This document shows, piece after piece, positions 1 through 10,652 of a DNA stretch of 64,000 nt. The DNA comes from Euphorbia lathyris (taxonomy: Eukaryota; Streptophyta; Magnoliopsida; Malpighiales; Euphorbiaceae): the NCBI RefSeq assembly GCF_963576675.1, contig NC_088918.1, positions 60,407,501 through 60,471,500 on the forward strand. Direction: 5' to 3'. The first letter of the stretch is position 1. The number at the start of each line of letters is the position of its first letter. Both the position numbers and the translations under genes were made by a program. The notes beneath the pieces were generated by a model. That model saw only the letters and a program-made list of their open reading frames with translations, made no database searches and had not been told where the DNA came from.

Positions 1-17
1 TTGTTGATGATAGCTGA

Positions 18-265
18 GCTTTACCACTCGTCCGAGAGTTTGTGACCGCAGTCGCTTTGATATTTGGGCGTTATCACTCGTCCAAGAGTTTGTGACCGTA
101 GTCGCTTTGATATTTGGGCTTTATCACTCGTCTGAGAGTTTGTGACCGTAGTCGCTTTGATATTCGGGCTTTATCACTCGTCTGAGAGTTTGTGACCGCA
201 GTCGCTTTGATATTCGGGCTTTATCACTCGTCCGAGAGTTTGTGACCGCAGTCGCTTCTTTTTAC
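18..265. repeat. Five 50 bp tandem repeats in the Tat-1 3' UTR
   Basis: The phrase ttatcactcg recurs at 21 (as ttaccactcg), 71, 121, 171 and 221, an exact 50 bp period. Each unit carries gagtttgtgaccgcagtcgc with a few substitutions. Tandem repeats between pol and the 3' LTR are known from Ogre/Tat-type elements. There are no unique spacers, so this is not a CRISPR array. Confidence 0.9.
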
Positions 266-289
266 CAGGATCGTCTGCTTTTGACCGGA

Positions 290-385
290 GTCGATGATGC
301 CGTAGACCGAAGTCCGTAGCAGGGCCTGTGCCCATTGATGATGTCGTAGACTGCAGTCCGTAGCGGGGCCTGTGCCCCTTGATCG
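290..385. repeat. Two-copy 46 bp tandem repeat in the Tat-1 3' UTR
   Basis: Two adjacent units share gatgatg.cgtagac, then agtccgtagc and gggcctgtgccc. The pair follows the 50 bp array directly and is a second repeat type in the same untranslated zone. Confidence 0.7.
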
Positions 386-543
386 AATTTTAATTTACCT
401 ATCGGAGCCTGCCTAATCTCACACGGATTTCTTGGAGCTATCCGCGTATTTCTGCATGCGGCTTGACTTGAGTCACGCCCATTACCTGGTGAATATTTTT
501 ATGGTATGACCTAGTGTAGTGATATGTATGCACATGGTTATGA

Positions 544-897
544 ATGAATATTTTTCTCTCTTTTTCTCTTCTTTTTTTTTTATACATTGCTTCCCTCCAT
601 TCTATTGACCGAAGATTACAGGAGAACGTGGCAGTTGGGCAAGGGGAGCGGCTACTGGATGCTGATGCTCAGATCGGACGTCGTTGTCGGGATAAGGAGA
701 ATGAGCGCTCCAACTGGGAGGAGCGAGGCCGAGCAGCCGAGGAGAGGAGTCGTGTGGATATAGAAGCCCAGCGAGCTGCTGAGGGGAGTTTGCGGATTGC
801 GGTGGAGAGCCGTCGAGTTGTCAGGGAGCGGGAACCTTACTTCGGAGGCTTTGATTCGTTTGAGGGCTTTTGGGACTTTGGGATTCCTTCTCATTGA
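544..897 (+). CDS. Small ORF antisense to Tat-1 pol, between pol and the 3' LTR
   Basis: This is a 117-codon frame on the strand opposite to the element. Residues 1-18 are hydrophobic (FLSFSLLFFLYIAS). Residues about 25-98 are rich in Arg and Glu (GERLLDADAQIGRRC, NWEERGRAAEERSRVD), as in an alpha-helical or coiled segment, and the tail is FGGFDSFEGFWDF. No known domain is recognised. Antisense ORFs between pol and the 3' LTR are described for plant Tat-lineage elements, and Tat-2 in this window carries a much longer one in the same place. This may be its terminal exon or a remnant. It could also be a chance frame, because a minus-strand frame overlaps it. Confidence 0.35.
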   Translation: MNIFLSFSLLFFLYIASLHSIDRRLQENVAVGQGERLLDADAQIGRRCRDKENERSNWEERGRAAEERSRVDIEAQRAAEGSLRIAVESRRVVREREPYFGGFDSFEGFWDFGIPSH

Positions 898-1350
898 TAG
901 TCCCGTCATTATTTTGGTTTACAAATCTATTAGTACTACCATGACGTACGGCGGGTATATGTGAAAAAGATATTTGGGTAGGCTTTTATTCGGTGGTGGG
1001 GAAAAGAAATGTATAACTCATGACTTACAATACCATGCATGCAGTCGATCATAATAATTCCAATCATTCTCTTCAAATATATTCATGCCTTTATTTATTT
1101 ACAAACAACAGAAATACTTAGCCGCTTATACATTATTTTTATAATTCCTCAAGATATAACTACCGTTACCAAGACCTGCATTTTTTCGGTTTTCAGATCC
1201 TAGCGATTTTTCATCTCTCCTTTTACTATCCCGAAATTTTCAAATGGGTGCCCTTTCGGGTTTTCACCCATTGGGATGTCCCTTATTGTTGCATAGGCCT
1301 CCCTTTGCGGGTTTTCGACCTATCGGGAATTTTTTTTTTTTTTTTTTTTT
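898..1350. other. Tat-1 3' untranslated stretch with long A tract
   Basis: No coding frame is recognised here. Immediately after the integrase stop, read on the minus strand, comes a run of about 24 A (plus-strand T run at about 1328-1352). Short phrases such as gggttttc.accc.ttggg repeat twice at about 1256-1325. Confidence 0.5.
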
Positions 1351-2772
1351 TTACGAAAAGTATTTCTTAAGCCTATCCAGATTGGTGGGTTCGGAGAACT
1401 CCATGCCGTCCACGGTGGTAAGCTTCACCGCCCCTTTGCTTAGTATCTTCTTCACGAAGAACGGCCCTTCCCAGTTTGGCCTAAACTTGCCCCTCGGGTC
1501 GGTGTGCATCACACGGATCTGTTTTAGCACCATATCCCCTTCTTTGATAGGGCTGGCCTTGACCTTCTTGTTGAAGGCTCGGGCCATCCTTCGCTGATAT
1601 AACTGCACATGGTAAAGGGCCTCCATCCTTTTCTCGTCCACCAACGCTAACTATTCATACCGCTTCTTCACCCATTCCATCTCGGGAATCTCTGCTTCTA
1701 CTGCGATTCTCAACGATCGCTTTTCAACTTCAATCGGGAGAACGGCTTCCGCCCTGTATACCAAGGAGAACGGAGTTGCCCCAGTTGACGTTCTAACTGT
1801 CGTGCGATAAGCCCATAAAGCGAGCGGAAGCTGTTCATGCCAGTTCCGATGCGATTCTACTGTCTTTACGAGAATCCTTTTAAGGTTCTTATTAGCTGCC
1901 TCGACTGCGCCATTAGCTTGCGGGCGATATGGAGAAGACCTATGATGTTCAATACCGTACTCTCGGAAGAGACTTCTCACTTCTTCTTGAAACTGGACTC
2001 CATTATCCGTGATCATATGATGAGGCACTCCGAATCTGGTGATCAAATGCTTTTCAATGAACTTCCTCATCTGTTTAGACCCCAACTTGCCAAACGACTC
2101 TGCCTCTACCCACTTGGTGAAGTAATCAATGGCGACTGCAATAAATTTGTGCCCATTCGAAGCATTAGGCCTCACCTCCCCGATGATATCAATGCCCCAA
2201 GCCGTAAATGGCCAAATAGGTGCTAACACATGCAATTCCATGGCTGGTAGATGACTATAATCCCCGTGGATTTGACAATCGTGGCATTTCTTCGCATATT
2301 CGTTACAATCTCTTTCCATGGTGAGCCAGTAGAAGCCTTGCCTTATGATTTTCTTTGCTAACACCGCTCCTCCCATATGGGCTCCGCAAATTCCCGAGTG
2401 TACTGATTCCATTGCCTCGCGGGCTTCTCCCGCATCTAAGCACCTCAGTTGTAACCCATCGGTGTGCCTCTTGTAAAGCAAGTCGTTGTGGATGACGAAC
2501 TGCTGAGCTAACCTTCTAATCACAGCTTGATCCCTCAGTTCCGGCTCTTCTGGGTATGTTCCACTCTTCATGAAGTTTACGATATCGAAATACCACGGCT
2601 TTTCATCTGCCCCCAATAGCATTACATCTTCGTAGCATGGTTTGTGAGATCTCTTCAATACCAACGGCTTCGAGGCAAGGTTCCGGGGATTGTTCCAAAC
2701 TGACACCAGAGTGGCCAAAGCATCTGCTGCCTGGTTTTGTGCTCGAGGAATATGATAAAAAACGACATTCAT
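1351..2772 (-). pseudogene. pol: Tat-1 integrase (pol 3' part), broken
   Basis: The frame starts at MNVVFYHIPRAQNQAADAL, the end of the second RNase H. It continues into an HHCC zinc finger (HSGICGAHMGG ... CHDCQ) and the integrase core with the D-D-E residues in WGIDIIGE, ITDNGVQFQ and QANGAVEAANK, then the C-terminal region. A TAG at 1651-1653 splits it. The sequence resumes in the same frame (LALVDEKRMEALYHVQLYQ) down to the TAA at 1351, so CAG to TAG is the likely change. The upstream join to the main pol frame is also shifted, with FNE..CRF read in one frame and MNVVF in another near 2770. It cannot be expressed as one polyprotein without correction. Confidence 0.88.
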
Positions 2773-2845
2773 TGAATCTTTGTGCCAACCCTTCTAGCTG
2801 GTCTAGGTATGGACGTAATCTTTCTTCCCTCACTTCCCAGTTTCC

Positions 2846-5800
2846 TTATGCCTGCTCGATGATCAGCTTTGAGTCGCCCCAGATTTCAACATATGATGCT
2901 CCCAGTGCTGCTAATGACTCCAAACCGTAGATGCACGCTTCATATTCGGCCATATTATTGGTGAGAGGGAAGGATAGCTTCTTTGCCATTGGGATCCTTT
3001 CTCCTTCTGGTGAGATAAGTAGCACCCCTACTCTGGCTCCATTCGAATTAACTGCTCCATCGAAGAACATGTTCCATGGTATGACTTCTATTGCGTTCAA
3101 GTGCTCATCGGGGAAATCATAGTTTATCTCTTCCTCTTCTGCGTTCAGAGGTTGGTTGGCCAGAAATTCTGCTACGGCCCTCCCCTTGATAACCTTCTTC
3201 GTTACATATTCAATATCAAACTCGGACAAAAGCAATAACCATCGGGCTAGCTTCCCTGTTAGAGACGGAGTTCGGTACAGATACTTCACGGGATCCATCC
3301 GAGAAATAATGATCACTTTATATGATTGAAAATAGTGTCGTAGTTTCTTTGTTAGCCATACTACTGCCACACACGTCTTTTCGATCATGTTATACTTAAG
3401 TTCGTACTCCAGGAACTTCTTACTCAGATAATACACCGCGTGCTCCACACCGGTGTCTCCTTCTTGAGCCAACATTGCTCCAATAGATCGCTCCTCGATC
3501 GCCACATAAAGGAGAAGCGGTCTTCCCAGTTTAGGCGGTCTCAGAACAGGTGGATTAGACAAATATTTCCGAACACTCTCTAATGCTTGCTGGCACTTAT
3601 CATTCCAAACCGTGGGTTGATCTTTCCGTAGCAGCGTAAAGATCGGCTCGCAGATCGCAGTGAGTCGTGCTATGAACCGACTGATATACTGAACCTGTCC
3701 CAGAAATCCTCTCACTTCTTTCTCATTCTTTGGTGCCGGCATTTCCTGTATGGCCTTCACTTTGTCGGGATCTACCTCGATTCCCTTGTTACTGATCATA
3801 TAGCCTAATATCTTCCCCGATGAAACGCCAAAGAAGCACTTCTTCGGGTTCAACCTCAGCTTGAATTCTGCAATTCGGGCCAAAAACTTCTCGAGTGCAG
3901 CAAAATGCCCCTCTCTTGTCTCCGACTTGACCATCATGTCATCCACATAAACTTCTACCTCCTTGTGTATCATATCATGGAACAGTGCTGTAGCCATTCG
4001 CTGGTAAGTTGCCCCGGCATTTTTCAAACCAAACGGCATCACCCTGTAGCAGTACGTTCCCCACTCAGTTGTGAACGAGGTTTTGGCTTTGTGCTTTTCG
4101 GCCATCTGAACTTGCATGTAGCCCATGAAACCGTCTACATTCGTGTGTAAGACGCTCGATGCTGCACTGTCGATCAACACGTCAATATGAGGCAACACGA
4201 ATTCATCTTTAGGGCACGCCTTGTTAAGATCTCTATAATCGATGCACATTCTCACTTTACTGTCCTTCTTTGCGATGCGCACTACATTTGCGACCCAATG
4301 GGGATAGTCGATTACTTCGATGAACCCTGATTCTAACTGCTTCTTCACTTCCTCTCTGATCTTATCTGCCCATTCCGGTCTCATGCGTCGGAGTTTCTGC
4401 TTCACGGGCTTCGCGTCGGGGTATGTTGGAATACAGTGAGTTACGATTGATTGATCAATTCCTGGCATGTCTTCGTATGTCCAAGCAAACATTATTTCGT
4501 ATTTTTTAATTATTCTCTCAAATTCTTTCCTCTCTTCAATAGTTAATTCTTGAGCAATTTGTATAAGTTTAGGATTTTCATCCATGCCAAAATTGAAAGT
4601 TGACATTTCTATTGTATTGATTTCATATGTAGGCATGCTATATGAATGAGAATGCATGGAATGATCATGATCAACATCAAGTAAGTAAGCAAAATCAGAA
4701 TTCATTTCATTGATAGTGTTGGCGAGTACATCGTCAGATTCAAATAAAGTTGTAATACAATTTTCATCATCGGGGTTCTCGGGTTTCTCATAAGCTTTGG
4801 AGGTACTGGGCTCGTCCACCGCTCCCACAGTTGCTTCAATAGTAACGACCTGCTCCTCGGCATTCAAATCTAACATCATAATCTCCTCGACGAAGCAGCT
4901 TGCCTTCCCTTTGCCCCAGTCGGCAACATCATTGAAGATCTCAAAACCTAGCAGAATCTTTCCTTCGGTGCTAGTCCATGACTCGAGAGTCCCTGAATAA
5001 ACCTTTCCATGCCCCTCATTCACGAAATACTTCCTTAGGCCCACTTTTCCTTCAATACTCGTGTTGGACGGACCTCCCTGTTCATATCCTAAACCCCTCC
5101 GGGTTGTCTGACTCTTGAAGTCCGAAAATTCTGGCAACCCTTGATGGTGTGCTCCCAAGCCCATACCAGGGATAAAGCCTCCTTTCATCATTTTCACCAC
5201 GTCAGAGGTCATGCTAGACTCGTAAATCCCCGAAACTTGGAATCCGGAGAAAAGCTGAGGCTCAATTCCCAATGCCGCCACCGAGCTCAATTTTTCCGCT
5301 CTGATTGTCACTATCTCCTCCCCGAAGGGGAATTTGATCATTTGGTGGAGCGTGGAGGGCACACCTCCTAACTTGTGGAACCATGGGCGTCCCAACAATA
5401 CAGCAAAGGTTACCGGGATATCCAGCACCGTGAACTCTGTTTCTTCCTTAAGCGGCCCCACTTTCAGCTTGGCCTTAAAAACTCCTTCGATGTGCCTACG
5501 GCTATCATCATAAGCCCTGATCACAGTTTCCGAGGCCGTCAGGTCTCCTCTTTCTACTCCCAATTTAGACAAGAGTTTCAGCAGGCAAACATTAATGGCC
5601 GATCCATCATCGACCATCACACAGCTAGTCTTCTTCCCGTTAATCTCAGCTCGGATGTACAAAGGCTTGTTGTGAGCCTTCCCCTCTTCTGGGAGATCCT
5701 CGTCAGTAAACGTGATTTCGGTTTTCTTTCGAGCCATAATTGCCCCCACTAACGCTGCCGGCTCAGTATCGGTAGAAATAACCAAATTCTGCAGTTCTTT

Positions 5801-7228
5801 CATCAGATTTTCACGGTGGTACCTGGAATGGCATAGGACTTCCCACACCGTGGACTTAGCTTGTGTTTTCTTCAACTGCTCGAGGACTTGGTCATCTGGC
5901 TTGGGAGCCGATCCTTCTCCTATCTCAGTGTCCACCATAGGTGCCTTTCCCTCGGCCACTCGACCTGATCTTATCATGACGGTGATTTCCGGCTCATCAT
6001 CAGATTCATCCCAGATATTGATAGGAATCCTTCGATTAGCATCCTCCTCGTCCGAAGAACTTTCCCAAATGTCTACAATCATTAAATCCATTACGTGAGG
6101 GATGTTCGGATTCAAATAGAAGGGATCCGCTGATCCATACAAAGCCCAGCCTATCAAATCCTCATAATCCCGGAGGGACACTCTACTCATCCTTCTTGCC
6201 GCCAACGGAATAACGCCTCTCTGTATGCACATAAGCTGCACCTTATCACTCATTGTTTCATGACACTGCTCATAGCGGTGCCTCCACCTCATAACATAAT
6301 CCACGAATGGTTCCTCGGGGAATTGCCTGATCCTATCCAGATCCTCCAGGGATCCCGTCCATGGAACATACATCTCATATCTCGCCACAAAAGCATCCCT
6401 AAGCGGTATCCAATGACCCATTTCCTCCTCTGATAGGCCTTGGTGCCACAACAAGGCTTCTCCCATGAGGGTTCCCGGGAAATGTTCATGTAATTCACAT
6501 TGAGGGAACCCGGCGTCGTACATGTGGTTGCAGAATATCCTCGCATGCTCAATAGGATCACGGTATCCCCCATACCTAGGCATTGCTAACACTGCCTCGG
6601 GTGTTTCATAAGAGGTTGAGTCCGGGGTTTGCTCTACCAGTATCCATACCATATACTCTTTGATAAACCTCTTTGTCATTACCGCCCAATCGGTCTTGAC
6701 ATGCATCGGAAGTGACATATACCACATCAACGGCTCACCCATCAATGAATTACAGAACAAACTGGTGATCTCTTCTTCCTTAAAGCCCAAAGGCCCCATG
6801 GCCGACAAGTAGAAGTGAAGGTGTTCCATGGGATCTTTGTTGCCATTGTACTTACTGACCCTCGGTAGCAGACGCTTGATAGGTCCGATCTGCATCGCGA
6901 AGCGCTCTACAGTCCTATCTTCAGCTCTTTGGTACTTTTCTAGAAATAAATCTGACAATCGATCCCAATCATGCTTGCAAGAGTCGGGTAATGAGTGGAA
7001 CCACCCCAAAGGCTCGCCTATCAGCGAATTGTGGAACCACTGAGCAATCTCATCCACCCCGAAGGATTCAATAAACATATCACGCATATATTCACGCAGG
7101 TGCACATCGGGATTCTCCCCGCCACTAAACAGACCCAATTCTGGCACAATAGTTCGAGACGACCCTTCTCCGGTCTCTTCGGCACTATCTTCATCATACG
7201 GTGCTCCACCGTCCAAACCTTCATCCAT
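2846..7228 (-). CDS. pol: Tat-1 polyprotein: three Gag-like modules, protease, G-patch-like segment, RT, degenerate RNase H, archaeal-type RNase H
   Basis: 1460 codons. Residues 30-100, 124-194 and 216-286 are three related capsid-like modules (SGGENPD / NGNKDPM / GGYRDPI, then G-EPLxWxxSLP and a DW helix). The last is followed by a capsid C-terminal-like segment at 295-370 and an acidic linker. The protease is near 540 (VMVDDGSAINV; LLGRPWF). A G-patch-like stretch lies at 683-715 (GFIPGMGLGAHHQG). RT spans about 945-1145 with YVDD at 1094-1097. RNase H at 1220-1330 lacks the usual first catalytic Asp (YVAIEERS). A second RNase H runs from 1385 (FFDGA, NNMAEYEA, GDSKL). The frame stops at a TAA where CAA is expected, and coding sense continues beyond it. 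It lies 12 bases after the gag stop in the same frame. Confidence 0.9.
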   Translation of the reverse strand: MDEGLDGGAPYDEDSAEETGEGSSRTIVPELGLFSGGENPDVHLREYMRDMFIESFGVDEIAQWFHNSLIGEPLGWFHSLPDSCKHDWDRLSDLFLEKYQRAEDRTVERFAMQIGPIKRLLPRVSKYNGNKDPMEHLHFYLSAMGPLGFKEEEITSLFCNSLMGEPLMWYMSLPMHVKTDWAVMTKRFIKEYMVWILVEQTPDSTSYETPEAVLAMPRYGGYRDPIEHARIFCNHMYDAGFPQCELHEHFPGTLMGEALLWHQGLSEEEMGHWIPLRDAFVARYEMYVPWTGSLEDLDRIRQFPEEPFVDYVMRWRHRYEQCHETMSDKVQLMCIQRGVIPLAARRMSRVSLRDYEDLIGWALYGSADPFYLNPNIPHVMDLMIVDIWESSSDEEDANRRIPINIWDESDDEPEITVMIRSGRVAEGKAPMVDTEIGEGSAPKPDDQVLEQLKKTQAKSTVWEVLCHSRYHRENLMKELQNLVISTDTEPAALVGAIMARKKTEITFTDEDLPEEGKAHNKPLYIRAEINGKKTSCVMVDDGSAINVCLLKLLSKLGVERGDLTASETVIRAYDDSRRHIEGVFKAKLKVGPLKEETEFTVLDIPVTFAVLLGRPWFHKLGGVPSTLHQMIKFPFGEEIVTIRAEKLSSVAALGIEPQLFSGFQVSGIYESSMTSDVVKMMKGGFIPGMGLGAHHQGLPEFSDFKSQTTRRGLGYEQGGPSNTSIEGKVGLRKYFVNEGHGKVYSGTLESWTSTEGKILLGFEIFNDVADWGKGKASCFVEEIMMLDLNAEEQVVTIEATVGAVDEPSTSKAYEKPENPDDENCITTLFESDDVLANTINEMNSDFAYLLDVDHDHSMHSHSYSMPTYEINTIEMSTFNFGMDENPKLIQIAQELTIEERKEFERIIKKYEIMFAWTYEDMPGIDQSIVTHCIPTYPDAKPVKQKLRRMRPEWADKIREEVKKQLESGFIEVIDYPHWVANVVRIAKKDSKVRMCIDYRDLNKACPKDEFVLPHIDVLIDSAASSVLHTNVDGFMGYMQVQMAEKHKAKTSFTTEWGTYCYRVMPFGLKNAGATYQRMATALFHDMIHKEVEVYVDDMMVKSETREGHFAALEKFLARIAEFKLRLNPKKCFFGVSSGKILGYMISNKGIEVDPDKVKAIQEMPAPKNEKEVRGFLGQVQYISRFIARLTAICEPIFTLLRKDQPTVWNDKCQQALESVRKYLSNPPVLRPPKLGRPLLLYVAIEERSIGAMLAQEGDTGVEHAVYYLSKKFLEYELKYNMIEKTCVAVVWLTKKLRHYFQSYKVIIISRMDPVKYLYRTPSLTGKLARWLLLLSEFDIEYVTKKVIKGRAVAEFLANQPLNAEEEEINYDFPDEHLNAIEVIPWNMFFDGAVNSNGARVGVLLISPEGERIPMAKKLSFPLTNNMAEYEACIYGLESLAALGASYVEIWGDSKLIIEQA

Positions 7229-7240
7229 CGGTTCACCTTT

Positions 7241-8635
7241 CTATTCCTCGCCAAGGAAGGACACATATAGACCATTTCCTACATTGCTCTTTTCGTCGGA
7301 GTCCAACAACTCCTCTTCGTTTTCCTCGAAGGATTCCATCACTACACTTTCTTCCAGACCGACTCCGATCATGCTCACCCTATGATTAGGCAATGGATTA
7401 CGCCTAGTGGAAGGGTTTGCTGATGAAGGATCAGCTATCTTCTTCTCCTCAATCAAATCTTGGATCTCGTGCTTCAACCTCTCATAGTTCTCAATAGTAT
7501 GCCCATAACTGCTATGGAATTCGCAGTATCCCCTAGCTTGTATCTGTGGAGAAGGTGGAGCTTTGTTATAAGGAGTAAGAGCTTTTAGCAACCCCTTTTT
7601 CTGCAATCGTTCGAAGACTTTTGCGTAGGTCTGATCAAATTTGGTGAACTGCCTCTTTTCGATAGCATTAAGATCAAGCACTTTCACTGCTGCAGATTCT
7701 GCACTCGCACTTGGCCCTCCGGCACTATATCCCGACTTCGTCCACTTGGTATACGCCTTTTTCAGTTCTCCATCCCCCTCAACTGTCAAGGCGCAGCTAT
7801 ACATCTGATTGAAATCGGTAAAGGGCATATACCGCAGCGCATTCTTAATATATGGCAATGTGTTGCCCACTACCATCCGGATCTGGTCCTGCTCAAGCGG
7901 CTTCTGTTTCATGACCGCGGCCTTGGCCCTCCACCTCCTTACAAAATCGGAAAAGGATTCCCCAGTCTGCTGCTTAGTGCTCTTTAGCTTCTTCAAAGTG
8001 ACCTCAAGCATGGTGTTGAAGCTATACTGAGCGATGAATGACTTCGCTAACTCTTTCCAATCCCTCTTCGTCACCATTGGCAATGCATGAAACCATGTGA
8101 GGGCAGCCCCCTCCAGATAAGTGTTAAACAGCCCCAGGACTTGATCCTCAGTCAGGATCGTGTGCTTCATCACAGCAATATACTGATTCATGTGGGCAGT
8201 GGGATCTCCAGTTCCATCGAACTTTTTCATATCAGGGAGCCGGAATTTCAAAGGCAAAGCCGTTGCCGATAAACAATTCTTCAAGTTATAAAAGTCCTGA
8301 CTCCCGAAACTTCCCCCGCGTAGATCCTGCACCTCCTGAGTGATGTGTTGCTTCCACTCCTCCTCCTTAGCTTTCTCTTTCTCCAGCTGCTTTCGGATAT
8401 AATCCTGATAGTCATCCTCATTCCCAAAGCGAGGACCATCGTTCACCTCATTCTCAGCGTGCTTACTACCACTTTTGTCATCTTTCATGGCCAACTTAGC
8501 TATCTGGGCCACTATCGCGGCTAACTGCTCATTAATGTTGTTCACAGAGTTTTCCAATCCGGCCACTTTTTCGTCGGTCGCAGACATACTGACGGAAGAA
8601 CGAGTATACCCGGATGAAGATGAATCAAAAGCCAC
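7241..8635 (-). CDS. gag: Tat-1 Gag
   Basis: 464 residues. The N-terminal 110 residues are charged, with a possible coiled segment (VNNINEQLAAIVAQIAKLA). The capsid N-terminal-like module is at 133-205 (KKFDGTGDPTAHM; GAALTWFHALP) and the C-terminal capsid-like part at 210-300 (GESFSDFVRRWRAKA). Near 375-400 is a degenerate zinc-binding stretch (CEFHSSYGHTIENY), where the last Cys expected in Tat Gags is missing. The frame ends LYVSFLGEE then TAG, and the next polyprotein follows in the same frame, so this TAG may be either a natural Gag-Pol boundary or a mutation. The start is the first Met of the frame. Confidence 0.85.
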   Translation of the reverse strand: MAFDSSSSGYTRSSVSMSATDEKVAGLENSVNNINEQLAAIVAQIAKLAMKDDKSGSKHAENEVNDGPRFGNEDDYQDYIRKQLEKEKAKEEEWKQHITQEVQDLRGGSFGSQDFYNLKNCLSATALPLKFRLPDMKKFDGTGDPTAHMNQYIAVMKHTILTEDQVLGLFNTYLEGAALTWFHALPMVTKRDWKELAKSFIAQYSFNTMLEVTLKKLKSTKQQTGESFSDFVRRWRAKAAVMKQKPLEQDQIRMVVGNTLPYIKNALRYMPFTDFNQMYSCALTVEGDGELKKAYTKWTKSGYSAGGPSASAESAAVKVLDLNAIEKRQFTKFDQTYAKVFERLQKKGLLKALTPYNKAPPSPQIQARGYCEFHSSYGHTIENYERLKHEIQDLIEEKKIADPSSANPSTRRNPLPNHRVSMIGVGLEESVVMESFEENEEELLDSDEKSNVGNGLYVSFLGEE

Positions 8636-10652
8636 AATTGCCGATTCAGAACTGTCAATCTATAGCTGATCAAACTGCCTGACTAGCCGACTGCTCTCTC
8701 GGTACCACAACCGCTTAATGATGACGTCTGCGTGGACGGTATCCATTAGTATGTATGCATGATTTTATATGCATGATTTGTGGTGTGTGCGTTTATTATT
8801 TACGGATATATAAGATAAGAATAACAAACGTTAGTCTAATTACACGTATCACAACATCTCTCTTCCACCCTTATTCCTCCACCCACTCGATGGTCCAAGT
8901 CTCTTTCCTAGGATTTTGGTTTGGGGCTCACATTGCGGTCCAGGGGACGCGTGATGCCGTTGATTATTGCGGAAAAGTAAATCATTCATCAGACAATACA
9001 GTTCGTTTTAACGTATCAGCGTTTGGTGACTAAGATATCGACCAAATGGATTGTCCTGTCGGAATAACTCGTCTTTTGTCATTTTGCGAGACGCATTAGC
9101 TCAAGTTTTGACTCCCTTTGAGCGCATCTCGGTTTTTAGATGTGGTACGAGTTATTCTTTTAGTCCAATCATTCGTTATTGACAATGATTCGTTCCCTTT
9201 TATTCGCGCGGGTTCGTGTCTCGATTTTTGGATTACGACGGGATATTTTGGATCTATCGAGAGACGTAACCGCATGCTTATTCAGTGATGAAAGCACTTT
9301 TTATTTTAAGGAACGGACTCATCGCGTAACGTGTTTGTTTCTAGCGTTAAGAACGTGTTTGCTCTTTTTGGCTACGTGAAAAGACGGCGAGTCTTATTTG
9401 AGCGCACGGTAATCTTTCGGCTAGTAACTCTTTATTCCAATCTACGGGATATATCACCTTAGCGTGGTTATAGAAAATCAACGTTTCGTTGAATCGCATG
9501 TCTATTCGAAGCAGGGATATTACCGTCCTTTTCACTTTGGCACGAGTTTAAGCAAACGTGCATATCGGGCCATATTTCTTGTAGTTTTGGTAACGGTCGA
9601 AATGATCGAGTCGTTAGTCAAACCCACAGTCTCGTCCATATGGCGCAATTATGTGGTTTAGCTTAATTCGGCTTTGTGATTTTAAACGGCATACATATCG
9701 GCTCAAGACACGTATTCAATGGTATTGATTCATTTTCTTTAACTACCCTTGGGATGGATATATATCGTAGATACAGAATGACTTTGGTCGTTTGTCTATC
9801 TTTGCTTTTCTTTTATTTTCTTAGTCACTTTTGCGGACATGTCCATTTCTCTTAAGAACGACACAAGGCATAACGTAAGAGCTCGTCTTTTATTCAGAGG
9901 GGACGGGCCACGTTTGCGAAACTCTTTACGTTACAACGGGGTCATTCGAAACAGAAACGTTCTTTGTTTTCGTTTTGTCATAATCTCGCTTTATCCCAAC
10001 CTATTTAAAGAATGTGAATAACGGCTACTGTTAATATAATCTTTTGAATCGAGATATAACTATCCTTAATACCAAACCGATTCATACTAATACGTGCTTA
10101 CGTCATAACGCATTTCCTGAACATGTGCCTTCTTCAGGACACGGAAAGGGACCAGGCGGGTCGCACAAGTTCATTCATACGAGATGACTAAGTCGTCTTT
10201 AGTTCGAATCGTTTCGATGTTTTGGGGTAGTTTGTATATCGGTTTAAGAGTATATATTAACGCATCATTTCTTTTTCTTTGCATATTTTAGGATTAGTCA
10301 CGTATCATGGCAATTTGAAAACACGAACTGATTCATTTATCACATAAAAAATGGTAACGGGTAATCCTATGGCAACTTCTAAGGCTACTATATGCTGACA
10401 CGGCTGATCGCGGGACCTCACAAGACCGCACAAATTCGCCCCTAACGAATGGATGGGGACCCTTTGGCGCCTTACTGTAAGGGGGAACTTACATTAGCCT
10501 CTTTCGAGCGACGAATGGACTCTCGCTAGAGGTTTCGCGGAAATTACCCAAAAGGTTTGCCATAATGCACATGAATGCATACGAAAAGAAATAATACGAT
10601 CCATCCTCATTAAGGGCTTAATACACGCCTTCCGGAATCAAATTTCTCGCTT
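8636..10652 (-). other. Tat-1 leader between primer site and gag
   Basis: This is about 2 kb between the primer binding site and the gag start codon. Only short frames occur on either strand, and none resembles a known protein. A leader this long is usual for Tat/Ogre-type elements, some of which carry an extra ORF here. I see no such ORF intact. Confidence 0.6.

Noticed and set aside
18..265. CRISPR-like regular repeats
   Set aside because: The units are contiguous 50 bp tandem copies without unique spacers, in a plant retrotransposon 3' UTR.
652..909. Minus-strand frame opposite the antisense ORF of Tat-1
   Set aside because: No pol or known motif; likely a shadow of the plus-strand frame or of non-coding 3' UTR.
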